DNA of 64,000 nucleotides. It comes from Pseudomonadota bacterium. Its GTDB lineage: Bacteria > Pseudomonadota > Gammaproteobacteria > Pseudomonadales > Pseudomonadaceae. This document shows, piece by piece, positions 9,743-19,397 of this stretch (within the stretch, counting starts at the first letter, position 1; every line of letters starts with the position of its first letter). The position numbers were made by a program, and so were the translations under genes. The notes under the pieces were generated by a model. It saw nothing but the letters and a program-made list of their open reading frames with translations. It did no database searches and was not told the origin of the DNA. Location of the stretch: the NCBI GenBank assembly GCA_023431055.1, contig JAEYXX010000019.1:1-64000 (forward strand), written 5' to 3'.

Positions 9743-9972
9743 ATGGGCGCGAAAAAATAAAATACCGACGCTAGTTGCCCGATGGCGTCATGCCTGAACT
9801 TTCAGCAACTTATTTATTGCGTCAATTCAATAACTTGGCGCCATAATGCGGAATAAAAACATTCTTATTCGGTTTTATTTTTACTTATGTTTCAAACACT
9901 TAGGTTTGACATAAAGAAGAACGAGGCCGAAAATTCAAGGCTATCACTGTCATTGAAACTGCAGGAGCGGTC
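9743..9972 (+). promoter_or_regulatory. AT-rich upstream region of bfrB
   Basis: 230 nt, clearly more AT-rich than its surroundings and without a gene. It contains the dyad GAATAA-N8-TTATTC at 9851-9870, loosely like an iron-regulator box, and TTGACA at 9906-9911 with GAAAAT 17 nt later as a possible promoter. BfrB is iron-regulated in P. aeruginosa; whether this dyad is the site is a guess. Confidence 0.35.
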
Positions 9973-10443
9973 ATGAAGGGCGACAAGAAGGTCATTCAAC
10001 ACCTGAACAAGATTCTTGGTAACGAACTGGTCGCCATCAACCAGTACTTCCTGCATGCGCGCATGTATGAAGACTGGGGCCTGAAAAAACTCGGCGAGCA
10101 TGAGTACCACGAGTCCATCGACGAGATGAAGCACGCCGACAAGCTGATCAAGCGCATCCTCTTCCTCGAAGGCATTCCCAATCTGCAGGACCTGGGCAAG
10201 ATCCTGATCGGTGAAAACACCAAGGAAATGCTCGAGTGCGACCTCAAGATCGAGCACAAGGCACATGCCGACCTCAAGGCGGCCATCGCCTACTGCGAAA
10301 GCATCGGCGACTACGCCAGCCGCGAACTGCTCGAGGAGATTCTCTGCTCCGAGGAAGATCACATCGACTGGCTGGAAACCCAGCTGAGCCTGATCGACGC
10401 CGTCGGCCTGCAGAATTACCTGCAATCGCAGATGGACGAATAA
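9973..10443 (+). CDS. bfrB: Bacterioferritin BfrB
   Basis: 156-aa subunit of the 24-mer iron-storage shell. The di-iron ferroxidase ligands Glu18, Glu51 and His54 are present, as are Tyr25 and Met52, which binds haem b between two subunits. It is nearly identical to P. aeruginosa BfrB through the first 27 residues ([12 protein letters not shown]...). The ATG has a strong CAGGAG site. Its usual partner bfd (ferredoxin that mobilises the iron) is not adjacent in this window. It ends at a strong terminator. Confidence 0.96.
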   Translation: MKGDKKVIQHLNKILGNELVAINQYFLHARMYEDWGLKKLGEHEYHESIDEMKHADKLIKRILFLEGIPNLQDLGKILIGENTKEMLECDLKIEHKAHADLKAAIAYCESIGDYASRELLEEILCSEEDHIDWLETQLSLIDAVGLQNYLQSQMDE

Positions 10444-10465
10444 CTCCTATCCGCGACATAAAAGA

Positions 10466-10491
10466 ACGGGAGCCAATGGCTCCCGTTTTTT
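10466..10491 (+). terminator. Rho-independent terminator of bfrB
   Basis: ACGGGAGCCA/TGGCTCCCGT hairpin with a six-T tract, 22 nt after the bfrB stop. Confidence 0.92.
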
Positions 10492-10509
10492 ATTGCCACC
10501 ACGAACATA

Positions 10510-10560
10510 GTGGGAGGGGCTTCAGCCGCGATAGCGAGTCGCCGCTGAAGCGCCTCCCAC
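10510..10560. repeat. REP-type palindrome (type 3)
   Basis: Arms at 10510-10531 (GTGGGAGGGGCTTCAGCC...) and 10539-10560 are inverted with two mismatches around a 7-nt loop. It sits between the bfrB terminator and the end of the convergent efflux-pump gene. Confidence 0.85.
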
Positions 10561-10563
10561 GAC

Positions 10564-13500
10564 TCAACGCGCTTCGCTCTCCTTGACCCGGAACCAGGCC
10601 GCATAGAGCGCCGGCAGGAACAACAGGGTCAGTGCCGTGGCGACCACCAGGCCACCCATGATGGCCACGGCCATCGGCCCGAAGAACACGCTGCGTGACA
10701 GCGGAATCATCGCCAGCACGGCCGCCAGCGCGGTCAGCACGATGGGGCGAAAGCGCCGCACCGTGGCCTCGATGATGGCGTGCCAGCGATCGAGGCCGTG
10801 GCTGATGTCCTGCTCGATCTGGTCAACCAGAATCACCGAGTTGCGCATGATCATCCCGGCCAGGGCAATGGTGCCGAGCATGGCGACAAAACCGAACGGC
10901 TGACGGAAGATCAGCAGGAACAGCGTCACGCCGATCAACCCCAGCGGTGCGGTGAGAAATACCATGGCCGAACGCGAGAAGCTCTTGAGCTGCAGCATCA
11001 GCAGCGTCAGCACCACGACGATGAATAGCGGGATACCGGCGTTGACCGATTTCTGCCCGCGCTGCGAGTCCTCGACCGTACCGCCCACCTCCAGCAGGTA
11101 ACCATCCGGCAGCTCGGCACGGATCGGCTCCAGCGTCGGCAGGATCTGCTTGGTCAGGCTGGCCGGCTGCTCCTTGCCGTAGACATCGGCCCGCACGGTG
11201 ACGTTGGGCAGGCGGTTACGGTGCCAGATGATGCCTTCCTCGAAGCCATATTCCAGCGTCGCCACCTGCGACAGGGCCACGCTACGGCCGCTGTCGGTCG
11301 GCACCGCCAGGCTCGGCAGCAGGCTCAGCGCCTTGCGCTCCTGCGGCGTGCCACGCTGGAGTATCTCGATCAGCTCATTACCTTCGCGGTACTGGCTGAC
11401 GCTGGTGCCCGATAGCGAGCCCTGCAAGAAGCGCGACAATTCAGCGGTGTTGACCCCCAGGGCGCGCGCGCGATCCTGATCGATGTTGAGGATCACCACC
11501 TTGCTCGGCTCCTCCCAGTCCAGATGCACGTTCACCACATGCGGGTTCTCGCGCACCTTGTCCGCTACCTGTCGAGCCAGGGCGCGCACCTCGTCGATAT
11601 GCTCGCCGCTGACGCGGAACTGGATCGGATAGCCTACGGGTGGGCCGTTCTCCAGGCGGCTGACGCGGCTGCGCAGCGCTGGGAACTCGTCGTTCATGGT
11701 CTGGATCAGCCAGGTACGCAGGCGCTCGCGCTCCTCGATGCTCGACGCCAGCACGACGAACTGGGCGAAGCTCGCCGCCGGCAACTGTTGATCCAGCGGC
11801 AGATAGAAACGCGGTGAGCCGGTGCCGACGTAAGCCACGTAGTTATCGATGCCTGGCTGCTCCTTGAGCAGTTGCTCCAGGCGACGCACCTCGGCCTCGG
11901 TGGCGCTTAGCGAGGCGCCCTCTTCCAGCTTGATATCGACCATCAGCTCCAGGCGACCGGAGGCCGGGAAGAACTGTTGCGGCACGAAGCGAAACAGCAA
12001 TACCGAGCCGACGAACAAGCCGATGGTCAGCAGGATGACGATGCCGCGATGGCGCACACACCACTGCACCGTGGCGCGTACGCGGCGATAGAACGGGGTC
12101 GAGTAGGGATCATGCCCCGCATCGCTGCCACCGTGTTTCGCCGCGTGCAGCTTGGCCAGATCCGGCAGCAGCTTGTCGCCCAGATAGGGCACGAACATCA
12201 CCGCGGCGATCCACGATGCGATCAGCGAGATGGCCACCACCTGGAAGATCGAACGGGTGTACTCGCCGGTGCCGGACTGCGCGGTGGCGATGGGCAGAAA
12301 GCCTGCGGCGGTGATCAGGGTGCCGGTGAGCATGGGGAACGCGGTGCTGGTCCAGGCGAAGCTGGCCGCCTTGAGGCGGTCATAGCCCTGCTCCATCTTG
12401 ATCGCCATCATCTCCACCGCGATGATCGCGTCGTCCACCAGCAGACCGAGGCCGAGTACCAGCGCGCCGAGAGAGATCTTGTGCAGGCCTATCCCCAGGT
12501 AGTACATGGCGGCGAAGGTCATCGCCAGCACCAACGGGATCACCAGGGCCACCACCAGGCCCGTGCGCAGACCTAGGGAGAAGAAGCTGACCGCGAGCAC
12601 GATCACCAGCGCCTCGACCAGCACCTTGACGAACTCACCCACACCGGCCTTCACCGCCGCCGGCTGATCCGACACCTTGCGCAGTTCCATGCCCAGCGGC
12701 AGGGTCTGCTGCAGGCGCGCGAACTCGCCCTCCAGCGCCTTGCCCAGCACCAGGATGTCGCCGCCGTCCTTCATCGACACGGCAATACCGATGGCATCCT
12801 CACCCATGAAGCGCATGCGCGGTGCAGGTGGATCGTTGAACCCCCGCTTGACCTCGGCGACATCGGCAATGCGGAAGGTGCGATCACCGACGCGAATGGG
12901 GAAATTGCGAATCTCCTCCACCGACTCGAAGCGCCCGGTCACCCGTAGCTGGATACGCTCGCTGGACGTCTCGAAGAAGCCGGCCGCCGCCACCGCATTC
13001 TGCGCCTCCAGCGCCTGCTGCACGGCAGACAAAGGCAGGCCCAGGGTCGCCAGCTTGGTGTTGGACAGTTCGATCCAGATCTTCTCGTCCTGCAGGCCCA
13101 CCAGCTCGACCTTGCCGACGTCCTTGACCCGCTGCAGTTGCAGCTGCAGGCGGTCGGCATAGTCCTTGAGCACCGCGTAGTCGAAACCGTTGCCGGTCAG
13201 CGCATAGATGTTGCCGAAGGTGGTGCCGAACTCATCGTTGAAGAACGGCCCCTGGATGCCGGGCGGCAGCGTGTGGCGGATGTCGCTGATCTTCTTGCGT
13301 ACCTGGTACCACAGCTCGGGAATCTGCGAGCTGCGCATGGAGTCGCGCGCCATGAAGGTGACCTGCGACTCACCCGGGCGGGAGAAGCTGGTGATGCGGT
13401 CGTACTCGCCGGTCTCCATCAGCTTCTTCTCGATGCGCTCGGTGACCTGGCGCGAGACCTCTTCGGCGCTGGCACCCGGCCAGTTGGTGCGAATCACCAT

Positions 13501-13638
13501 GGCCTTGAAGGTGAAGGGTGGGTCTTCGCTCTGCCCCAGCTTGGTGTAGGACAGCGCCCCCACCACGGCGAACAGCAGCATGATGTAGAGAACGATCTCA
13601 CGATGGCGCAGCGCCCAGGCAGACAGGTTGAAGCTCAT
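10564..13638 (-). CDS. mexK: RND multidrug efflux transporter, MexK-like
   Basis: 1024-aa inner-membrane proton/drug antiporter of the RND superfamily. One N-terminal membrane helix, a large periplasmic loop, the central helix block with the proton-relay Asp pair (LLVDDAI, near residue 400), a second periplasmic loop and a C-terminal helix block are all visible. The N-terminus SFNLSAWALRHREIVL and length match MexK of P. aeruginosa. It lies 6 nt after the adaptor gene, with no outer-membrane channel gene, as in mexJK, which borrows OprM or OpmH. Substrates such as triclosan or erythromycin are known for MexJK but not shown here. Confidence 0.9.
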   Translation of the reverse strand: MSFNLSAWALRHREIVLYIMLLFAVVGALSYTKLGQSEDPPFTFKAMVIRTNWPGASAEEVSRQVTERIEKKLMETGEYDRITSFSRPGESQVTFMARDSMRSSQIPELWYQVRKKISDIRHTLPPGIQGPFFNDEFGTTFGNIYALTGNGFDYAVLKDYADRLQLQLQRVKDVGKVELVGLQDEKIWIELSNTKLATLGLPLSAVQQALEAQNAVAAAGFFETSSERIQLRVTGRFESVEEIRNFPIRVGDRTFRIADVAEVKRGFNDPPAPRMRFMGEDAIGIAVSMKDGGDILVLGKALEGEFARLQQTLPLGMELRKVSDQPAAVKAGVGEFVKVLVEALVIVLAVSFFSLGLRTGLVVALVIPLVLAMTFAAMYYLGIGLHKISLGALVLGLGLLVDDAIIAVEMMAIKMEQGYDRLKAASFAWTSTAFPMLTGTLITAAGFLPIATAQSGTGEYTRSIFQVVAISLIASWIAAVMFVPYLGDKLLPDLAKLHAAKHGGSDAGHDPYSTPFYRRVRATVQWCVRHRGIVILLTIGLFVGSVLLFRFVPQQFFPASGRLELMVDIKLEEGASLSATEAEVRRLEQLLKEQPGIDNYVAYVGTGSPRFYLPLDQQLPAASFAQFVVLASSIEERERLRTWLIQTMNDEFPALRSRVSRLENGPPVGYPIQFRVSGEHIDEVRALARQVADKVRENPHVVNVHLDWEEPSKVVILNIDQDRARALGVNTAELSRFLQGSLSGTSVSQYREGNELIEILQRGTPQERKALSLLPSLAVPTDSGRSVALSQVATLEYGFEEGIIWHRNRLPNVTVRADVYGKEQPASLTKQILPTLEPIRAELPDGYLLEVGGTVEDSQRGQKSVNAGIPLFIVVVLTLLMLQLKSFSRSAMVFLTAPLGLIGVTLFLLIFRQPFGFVAMLGTIALAGMIMRNSVILVDQIEQDISHGLDRWHAIIEATVRRFRPIVLTALAAVLAMIPLSRSVFFGPMAVAIMGGLVVATALTLLFLPALYAAWFRVKESEAR

Positions 13639-13644
13639 GCCGGC

Positions 13645-14748
13645 TTACTCCTTGGCGGCCAGTTCGACATTGCGATTGTCGCGATCCACAGGGCGCACCT
13701 TCTGGCCCTCACGCAGCATCTGGACGCCAGCTGCCACCACCCAGTCGGAAGCGGAAAGCCCTTCCAGCACCGGCACGCTGTCGTCACCGTAGGCGCCCAC
13801 ACGGACCGGCCGACGCTGCACGGTGTGCTCGCTGGGGTCGATGACCCAGACGAAGGACTGGCCCTGCTCGGCGCTCAGTGCCGACAGCGGCACGGCCAGC
13901 GGCACCTCGCCATTGCTGGCGATGAATACGCGGGCGCTCTGGCCCAGTTCGGCCGGCACCTTGCCTTCACTGAAAGCGACACGAGCGGCGAAGGTACGCG
14001 ACTGCGGATCGGCCGCCGGCGCCATTTCGCGAATGCGCCCGGGGAAACGCTGGTCGGGCTGCGACCAGAGTTCCACCTCGACGGCCTGACCGATCTGAAA
14101 ACGACCGAAGCTCTGCTCCGGCAGGCTGATGGACACCTCGCGCTCGCCATCGGCGGCCAGGGTAAAGACTGTCTGACCCGCCGCTACCACCTGCCCGACC
14201 TCGACTGCACGGCGGGCGATCACCCCGTCCTGTGAGGCGCGCAGTACGGCATAGTCGGCCTGATTACGGGCCACGTCGTACTCGGCCTTGACCTGTTTCA
14301 GTCGGGCTTCGCCAGCGCGGTACTGATTCTCGACGTTGTCGAACTGCGAGCGGCTGACCAGATTGCGCCCCAGCAGCGCCTTGTAGCGCTCACGCTCGGC
14401 ACGCACGGTCTGCAGGTTAGCCTCTGCCGCTGCCATCTGCGCGCGGGTGGCTTCCAGCTGCAGACGTACGTCCTGTGGGTCCAGCTCGGCCAGCGCCTGG
14501 TCCTTCTTGACCCGATCACCGACATCCACCATGCGCTTGCTCACCTTGCCGCCGATGCGGAAGGCCAGTTCCGGCTCGTAGCGCGCGCGCACCTCCCCGG
14601 GATAGCTGTCGACCAGAGCGGTGGCCGGCTGTGGCTGCACCACCATGGCCGGGCGAACCGGCTGTTCGGCCTGCTCACCATTGCCACAGGCAGACAACAC
14701 GAAGACCAGACCCAGAGAAGCGACCAGAGGAAGAGCGTGGCGGGACAT
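13645..14748 (-). CDS. mexJ: RND periplasmic adaptor lipoprotein, MexJ-like
   Basis: 367 aa from ATG 14748 (AAAGG site upstream), the same length as I recall for MexJ. A lipoprotein signal ends in LSAC with Cys21. Then come the paired lipoyl half-motifs, a coiled-coil hairpin (about 90-155, LEATRAQMAAAEANLQTVRAE) and the beta-barrel domain, the standard membrane-fusion-protein order. It links the RND pump to an outer-membrane channel. First gene of a two-gene operon with mexK. Confidence 0.9.
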   Translation of the reverse strand: MSRHALPLVASLGLVFVLSACGNGEQAEQPVRPAMVVQPQPATALVDSYPGEVRARYEPELAFRIGGKVSKRMVDVGDRVKKDQALAELDPQDVRLQLEATRAQMAAAEANLQTVRAERERYKALLGRNLVSRSQFDNVENQYRAGEARLKQVKAEYDVARNQADYAVLRASQDGVIARRAVEVGQVVAAGQTVFTLAADGEREVSISLPEQSFGRFQIGQAVEVELWSQPDQRFPGRIREMAPAADPQSRTFAARVAFSEGKVPAELGQSARVFIASNGEVPLAVPLSALSAEQGQSFVWVIDPSEHTVQRRPVRVGAYGDDSVPVLEGLSASDWVVAAGVQMLREGQKVRPVDRDNRNVELAAKE

Positions 14749-14898
14749 GTGTAAGACCTTTCGGAGAAGGTTTGGGGCTGGCGCCGGCAGCGGGCGACGC
14801 GACAACCGTCGGCGCTTGCGGAATTGCCCTTTGGAATATTTGTACTGCCGGGTATAGTAAAAATAGCAAACTCGCCAGTCCAGTATTAAAATTCGCCA
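14749..14898. promoter_or_regulatory. Divergent mexJ/mexL-like promoter region
   Basis: 150 nt between the adaptor and regulator starts. Its regulator-proximal half turns AT-rich, with TATAGT near 14854 (TTTGGA 17 nt before it) and GTATTAAAATTC near 14883. MexL represses both mexL and mexJK from this position in P. aeruginosa. The exact operator is not resolved. Confidence 0.4.
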
Positions 14899-15534
14899 AT
14901 GCCCAAGAAATTGTTACAACCTACCGGCCCCGGCCGGCCGAAGGATCCCGCCAAACGCCTCGCCATTCTCGAGGCGGCCAAGAGCCTGTTCCTGCGTAAC
15001 GGTTACGACGGCAGCAGCATGGACGCCATTGCCGCGGAGGCCGGAGTTTCCAAGCTCACTGTGTACAGCCACTTCACCGACAAGGAGACGCTGTTCTCCG
15101 CGGCGATCAAGGCCAAGTGCGAGGAGCAACTGCCGGAGCTGCTGTTCGAGCTACCAGATGACGTGCCTTTGGAAAGTCAGCTACTGGGAATAGCCCGCGG
15201 CTTTCTGGCGCTGGTCAACAGCCGCGAATCGGTGGAGATGCACCGGATGATGATCAATCTGGCCAGCCAGGGCTCCAAGCTGTCGCAGATGTTCTACGAG
15301 GCTGGCCCGAAACGGGTGCAGGAAGAGATGGAAGTGCTACTGCACAAGGCGGCTCAGCGCGGCCTGCTGAGCCTGGACAATCCGCAGCTGGCCGCCGATC
15401 ATTTTTTCAGCCTGCTCAAGGGCGGCGCGCATTTCCGCTTGCTGATCGGCTGCGGTGAGCCACTGAGGGGTGAGGCGGCAGAACGTCATGTGCAGGACTC
15501 GGTGCAGCTGTTTCTGCGCGCCTATCGGTCCTGA
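14899..15534 (+). CDS. mexL: TetR-family repressor, MexL-like
   Basis: 211 aa. The N-terminal TetR helix-turn-helix (GSSMDAIAAEAGVSKLTVYSHF, with KETLF after it) occupies about residues 35-62; the rest is a ligand-binding helical domain. It is divergent from the mexJK-like genes and followed by rsmJ. In P. aeruginosa both MexL and a second TetR protein lie in this interval, so orthology to one or the other is not certain. Confidence 0.8.
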   Translation: MPKKLLQPTGPGRPKDPAKRLAILEAAKSLFLRNGYDGSSMDAIAAEAGVSKLTVYSHFTDKETLFSAAIKAKCEEQLPELLFELPDDVPLESQLLGIARGFLALVNSRESVEMHRMMINLASQGSKLSQMFYEAGPKRVQEEMEVLLHKAAQRGLLSLDNPQLAADHFFSLLKGGAHFRLLIGCGEPLRGEAAERHVQDSVQLFLRAYRS

Positions 15535-15550
15535 ACGCTGACGGCGCGCC

Positions 15551-16336
15551 CTACGCGCCGGCTTCCAGCTTCTTCTTCGGATAGATGTCGTAACGGCTGG
15601 ATTTGCCCTCCAGCACATAACCCGGCTTGCTACCTTCGATGGCCGGCGCCTTGCGCGGACGTTTGACCACCACCCGATGGGTGGCCAGCGCCAACGCTGC
15701 CTCGAGTAACGCCGGCGCGTCGAGATCGTCGCCGACGAAAGGGCGGAACAGACGCATCTCCTTCTTCACCAGCGCGCTCTTGTCACGATGCGGGAACATC
15801 GGGTCGAGGTAGATCACCTGCGGCGCCTCGCCCTGCCAGGCGCGCATCAGCTCGATGGCGTTGCCAGTGAGCAGGCGCATGCGGGCGACGATGGGCGCCA
15901 CGTCGAGATCGCGCGCTGCACGTTGCAAGCCATCCTCCAAGAGCGCCGCGACCAGCGGTTGGCGCTCGATCAAAGTCATGTCGCAGCCCAGACTGGCCAG
16001 CACGAAGGCATCGCGCCCCAGCCCGGCCGTGGCATCGAGAATGCGCGGGCGAATGCCCGACTGCACCCCTACGGCCTTGGCGATCATCTGCCCGCTGCCG
16101 CCGCCGAACTGACGCCGATGGGCCGCCGCACCCTCGACGAAATCCACCCGCACCGGGCCCGGGGCCTTGTCGCCCAACTCGACCAATTGCAGCCCGTCAT
16201 CGCCCAGCTGCAAGGCGAACTCGGTTTCCCCCTCGAGCGCCAGGCCCAGGCGTGACGCCCATTGGGCGGCCGCTTCGGCGTACTGAGGATGAAGGGCTTG
16301 GATACGGATGCTGGCGTTGTGCCACTCGTCGGTCAT
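15551..16336 (-). CDS. rsmJ: 16S rRNA (guanine1516-N2)-methyltransferase
   Basis: 261 aa from ATG 16336; a GTG at 16360 could add eight residues. SAM-binding motif [20 protein letters not shown] and the catalytic [11 protein letters not shown] are both intact, and [12 protein letters not shown] and VKRPRKAP match RsmJ. It modifies G1516 of 16S rRNA. It converges with the TetR regulator and is divergent from, and close to, the calcium-binding-repeat gene. Confidence 0.94.
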   Translation of the reverse strand: MTDEWHNASIRIQALHPQYAEAAAQWASRLGLALEGETEFALQLGDDGLQLVELGDKAPGPVRVDFVEGAAAHRRQFGGGSGQMIAKAVGVQSGIRPRILDATAGLGRDAFVLASLGCDMTLIERQPLVAALLEDGLQRAARDLDVAPIVARMRLLTGNAIELMRAWQGEAPQVIYLDPMFPHRDKSALVKKEMRLFRPFVGDDLDAPALLEAALALATHRVVVKRPRKAPAIEGSKPGYVLEGKSSRYDIYPKKKLEAGA

Positions 16337-16442
16337 TGGCTCGTTCTGCTCAAAAATCACTCAAAGCATCGACCGCGCGGCCGATATCGAAGAAGCGGCA
16401 TTCTGCCAGACCCGGCCGCCGACAGCCGCATCGAGTGTGAAC

Positions 16443-17210
16443 ATGTTCGACGCTCTATCCGCTCCGCGCCCCAGCAGCAGCCCTGCCAGCCCTCGCTCAC
16501 TGAACGAGGAGCTCGATAATGCAGCGAATGAATCGATCAACTATCAGATTCTGCGCCGTACTCTGGGTATCGAAAACGAGCAAAAGCCTGGCGAGATTGT
16601 CCGCGAGCTAAGGCAAACAGCAGAACCACTGCCCATCTCCGACAGCGCAGCGACCGTCAGCCAGGCGGTGATCGAGCAGCGCGGTCTGGAGCTGAATGTC
16701 AGCACTGGGCAGTCGCCGCAACAGGTCGATCCACTGGTGCTGGACTTGGCTGGCAACGGCTTTTCCACCAGCGGCCTGAGCCGGCCGGTGCGCTTCGATC
16801 TGGATGCCGACGGGCGCCTGGACTCGATCAGCGTGCCCACTGGCGACGACGCCCTCCTGGCACTGGATCGCAACGGCAATGGGCGTATCGACGATGGCCG
16901 CGAGCTGTTCGGCGATCAGCACGGTGCCGCCAATGGCTTCGCCGAACTGGCACGCTTCGACGACAACGGTGACGGCCGTATCGATGCCGCCGATGCCGTG
17001 TTCGACAAGCTGCGCCTGCTGCGTTTCGACGAGTCGGGGCGCCAGCAGCTACAACCGCTGAGCGCCGCCGGCGTCAGCGCCATCGATCTGCGCGCCCACG
17101 ACGTCAGCATCGCCCTGGGCGCTTACGATCAGATTGCGCAATTGGGCCGTTTCGAATTCACCGATGGGCGTAGCGGACAGGCCGCCGATTTGTTGTTGGC
17201 CAAGCGCTAG
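16443..17210 (+). CDS. Calcium-binding-repeat (EF-hand/dockerin-like) protein
   Basis: 255 aa from ATG 16443; the reading frame is open further upstream but would overlap rsmJ. After a low-complexity N-terminus, DPLVLDLAGNGFSTSG (about residue 100) is the motif that precedes calcium-binding segments in RTX-type exoproteins. Three Asp-rich loops follow: DLDADGRLD, DRNGNGRID and DDNGDGRID, each fitting the DxDxDG calcium loop. No signal peptide is visible; if secreted it would need a non-classical or type I route. Function unknown. Confidence 0.8.
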   Translation: MFDALSAPRPSSSPASPRSLNEELDNAANESINYQILRRTLGIENEQKPGEIVRELRQTAEPLPISDSAATVSQAVIEQRGLELNVSTGQSPQQVDPLVLDLAGNGFSTSGLSRPVRFDLDADGRLDSISVPTGDDALLALDRNGNGRIDDGRELFGDQHGAANGFAELARFDDNGDGRIDAADAVFDKLRLLRFDESGRQQLQPLSAAGVSAIDLRAHDVSIALGAYDQIAQLGRFEFTDGRSGQAADLLLAKR

Positions 17211-17236
17211 GGATGGCGAAAGCTTTTTCGTTGCCG

Positions 17237-17287
17237 TAGGGCGGGTGCAACCCGCCATTGCCGCTATGGCGGGTTGCACCCGCCCTA
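17237..17287. repeat. REP-type palindrome (type 2), perfect 22-nt arms
   Basis: Arms 17237-17258 and 17266-17287 (TAGGGCGGGTGCAACCCGCC...) are perfect inverted copies around a 7-nt loop. Located between two convergent genes. The same sequence recurs at 42155-42207 with a different loop. Confidence 0.92.
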
Positions 17288-17302
17288 GGGATCGCAAGCG
17301 TC

Positions 17303-18010
17303 TCAGCGACACATCCGCCACATGCCCATGTCCACGTGAAAATGATCACGATGGGCGGCGTTGTATTCCGGCCCCAGGGTGACGTTGAAGCTGTCGCAGG
17401 CCGCCTCCTGCACCAGACGTAGAAAGCGCGCCTTGTCGCCCTCCCCTGGCCAGTCGTGAAGCACGCTGATGCGCCGGCCGTCGCGCAGGCGAAAGCCGAC
17501 CATGTCCAGCGCGTTGGCATAGGAATGCTGGCTGGGCCGCTGGCTGCCGGCAATGCTGCGGCAGGCGAAACTGCCGACGTGCTCGATACGGGTCACCGCC
17601 TGACCGAACACCGCCTGCGCAGCGGGTTGCAGACCGTGGCGTTCGAACAGGGCGAAGCTCACCGCCAACGGACAGGTGGCCATGAAGCTGCTGCTCAGGC
17701 CGACGTTGGCGCCCTGGATGCGCACGGCATTTTCGATCGGGCAGCCGGGATGCGGCGTGCTGCCGGGAAGGCGCGTAAAACGCAGATCGGACGTAGCCAG
17801 AGCCAAGTCGCACAGCTCACGATCCCCGCTCAGGCGCCAGAGTTTGAATGGGGTCAGCAGGTTCGGCGTTTCTCGCACGTCCAGCGGCGCCCAGGGGTTG
17901 AAGCGCGGCGCCACCTCGACCCAGCCACGCCACAGCGCTACCAGCAGCGCTGCGCCCAGCAGCAGAGAGAGAAACAGCAAACGGCCGATTATCCGTATCA
18001 GCATATCCAT
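17303..18010 (-). CDS. Extensin-like family protein, membrane-anchored
   Basis: 235 aa from ATG 18010. One N-terminal membrane helix (RIIGRLLFLSLLLGAALLVAL) is followed by an extensin-like C-terminal domain (PF06904 type) with HSYANALDMVGF and DHFHVDMGMWRMC. The His/Asp pattern resembles VanY/MepA-type zinc peptidases, so a periplasmic cell-wall role is plausible but unproven. Four to six conserved Cys suggest disulphides. It starts 6 nt after the DUF72 stop, so the two are one operon. Confidence 0.88.
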   Translation of the reverse strand: MDMLIRIIGRLLFLSLLLGAALLVALWRGWVEVAPRFNPWAPLDVRETPNLLTPFKLWRLSGDRELCDLALATSDLRFTRLPGSTPHPGCPIENAVRIQGANVGLSSSFMATCPLAVSFALFERHGLQPAAQAVFGQAVTRIEHVGSFACRSIAGSQRPSQHSYANALDMVGFRLRDGRRISVLHDWPGEGDKARFLRLVQEAACDSFNVTLGPEYNAAHRDHFHVDMGMWRMCR

Positions 18011-18016
18011 TCTCAA

Positions 18017-18886
18017 TCAGAGCAGACCGAGCTGCTCCAGTTCCGGCTCCGTCTGCAACACCGGCAACTCGGGCAGGCCCGGCAGGCGCTGCATCAGCTG
18101 CTGGTGAAAACGCCGCGCCAGCTCGGGCGCCAGGCGATTATCGGAAGTATGCGCAAAGACGTAGGGAGCGAGCCCCTGCTCGATCCAGCCGGCGACCTTG
18201 TCCAGCCAGGGCTGCATGAAGGGATCGTTGACCAGCAGTTCGGGATGGCCGATGAAACGCAGCTGTGGGCTCTGGCTGAACGCGGTGGGCCGAGTCGGCA
18301 GGCGCGGTTTCTTGGCCTGCGCATGGAGCACGGCCGGGTCCTGCGAGTCGCAACTGAACAGTGCACGCGAGTCCAGGCAGATGCGCTCGATACCACGCTC
18401 GTGCAGCAGGCGATTGAGCACGCGCTCGGCATCGCCCTTGGCGAAGAAGTCCGGGTGCCGCACCTCGATGGCCAGCGGCCAGTCGCCCCACTGCTCGATG
18501 AATGCAGCCAGCTCGGCCAACCGTGATGGACCGAAGGCTGCCGGCAGTTGCAGCCAGTAAGGCGCAACCCGAGCGCCAAGCGGCGCCAGCAGCTGGCGGA
18601 AATGCGCGACCTCGTCGAGCTGCTGGCAAAGATCCTCACTATGGCTGATATCGCGGGGCAACTTGGCGCAGAAACGAAAGTGCGCCGGCATCGCCAACGC
18701 CCAGCGAGCCACCGTTTGCTCGTTGGGCCTGGCGTAGAACGTGGTGTTGCCCTCTACCGCATTGAACACCTCGGTATAGCGACCGAGAAAATCCGTGGGG
18801 CGCGTGTCCTGCGGATAGAGCGTCGCACGCCAGGCGGCTTCGCTCCAGGATGGACAACCAAGAAAATAGGGAAGCGCAACACTCAT
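18017..18886 (-). CDS. DUF72 family protein (YecE-like)
   Basis: 289 aa from ATG 18886 (MSVALPYFLGCPSW). The DUF72 TIM-barrel fold is recognised by LGCPSWSEAAWRATLYP, FNAVEGNTTFYARP, FRFCAKLPRDISH, LAIEVRHPDFF and PYVFAHTSDNR. The biochemical function of the family is not established. First gene of a pair with the extensin-like gene. Confidence 0.92.
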   Translation of the reverse strand: MSVALPYFLGCPSWSEAAWRATLYPQDTRPTDFLGRYTEVFNAVEGNTTFYARPNEQTVARWALAMPAHFRFCAKLPRDISHSEDLCQQLDEVAHFRQLLAPLGARVAPYWLQLPAAFGPSRLAELAAFIEQWGDWPLAIEVRHPDFFAKGDAERVLNRLLHERGIERICLDSRALFSCDSQDPAVLHAQAKKPRLPTRPTAFSQSPQLRFIGHPELLVNDPFMQPWLDKVAGWIEQGLAPYVFAHTSDNRLAPELARRFHQQLMQRLPGLPELPVLQTEPELEQLGLL

Positions 18887-18939
18887 CGATCTATGTAGCG
18901 GACCTGGCTGAGGGGCGTGAACCACGCCATGAAACGGGG

Positions 18940-19284
18940 TTACGCGTAAAGGTCGAGGCCGAGCACTTCCTGCGCGTCGTAGTCGTTGGCGTATGCGGCG
19001 GTGGTGCTGTAGCTGGCCAGCGCCTGAGCGGCACGGTTGCTCAGCGCGGGCTGTTGATAACCCAGATCCTGCGATCGAGTCGGCAGACTGTCGGCGTTAC
19101 TGCTGCTGGCCTGTACACGGCGAATCTGCGGGGTCTGCTCGAGCCCCTGGCTGCTGGCCGGAGCAGCCGGCTGCTCACGCTGCGCCTCGATCTCCCGCTG
19201 CGCCTCACGATAGGGCGTGACCGCAGTCCCCGAGCGGGGGCCGCGATCTGGCGAGTAGGAAGGTAGGTAACCGTCGATCCGCAT
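18940..19284 (-). CDS. Hypothetical protein, disordered, Pseudomonas-type
   Basis: 114 aa. Rich in Gln, Ser and Ala, with low complexity and no recognisable domain, signal or membrane helix. The C-terminus (NDYDAQEVLGLDLYA) looks conserved enough to be a binding tail. Its reading frame has normal codon use for the region. It lies just downstream of tsaB on the same strand with a 113-nt gap. I do not recognise a function. Confidence 0.65.
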   Translation of the reverse strand: MRIDGYLPSYSPDRGPRSGTAVTPYREAQREIEAQREQPAAPASSQGLEQTPQIRRVQASSSNADSLPTRSQDLGYQQPALSNRAAQALASYSTTAAYANDYDAQEVLGLDLYA

Positions 19285-19397
19285 TCAGGATTGCTCGGTG
19301 GACTCGGCTGGACGATGGGCAGTGCTGGCAATGTAGCGGCGGGCACCGCACTTGGCAAATGCCAAGGGGTTCTTGACGTCAAACATCCGACCAGCTG

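Noticed and set aside
10564..13638. Possible frame damage in the RND pump gene
   Set aside because: The frame is open for 1024 codons with all helices and the Asp pair present; it is intact.
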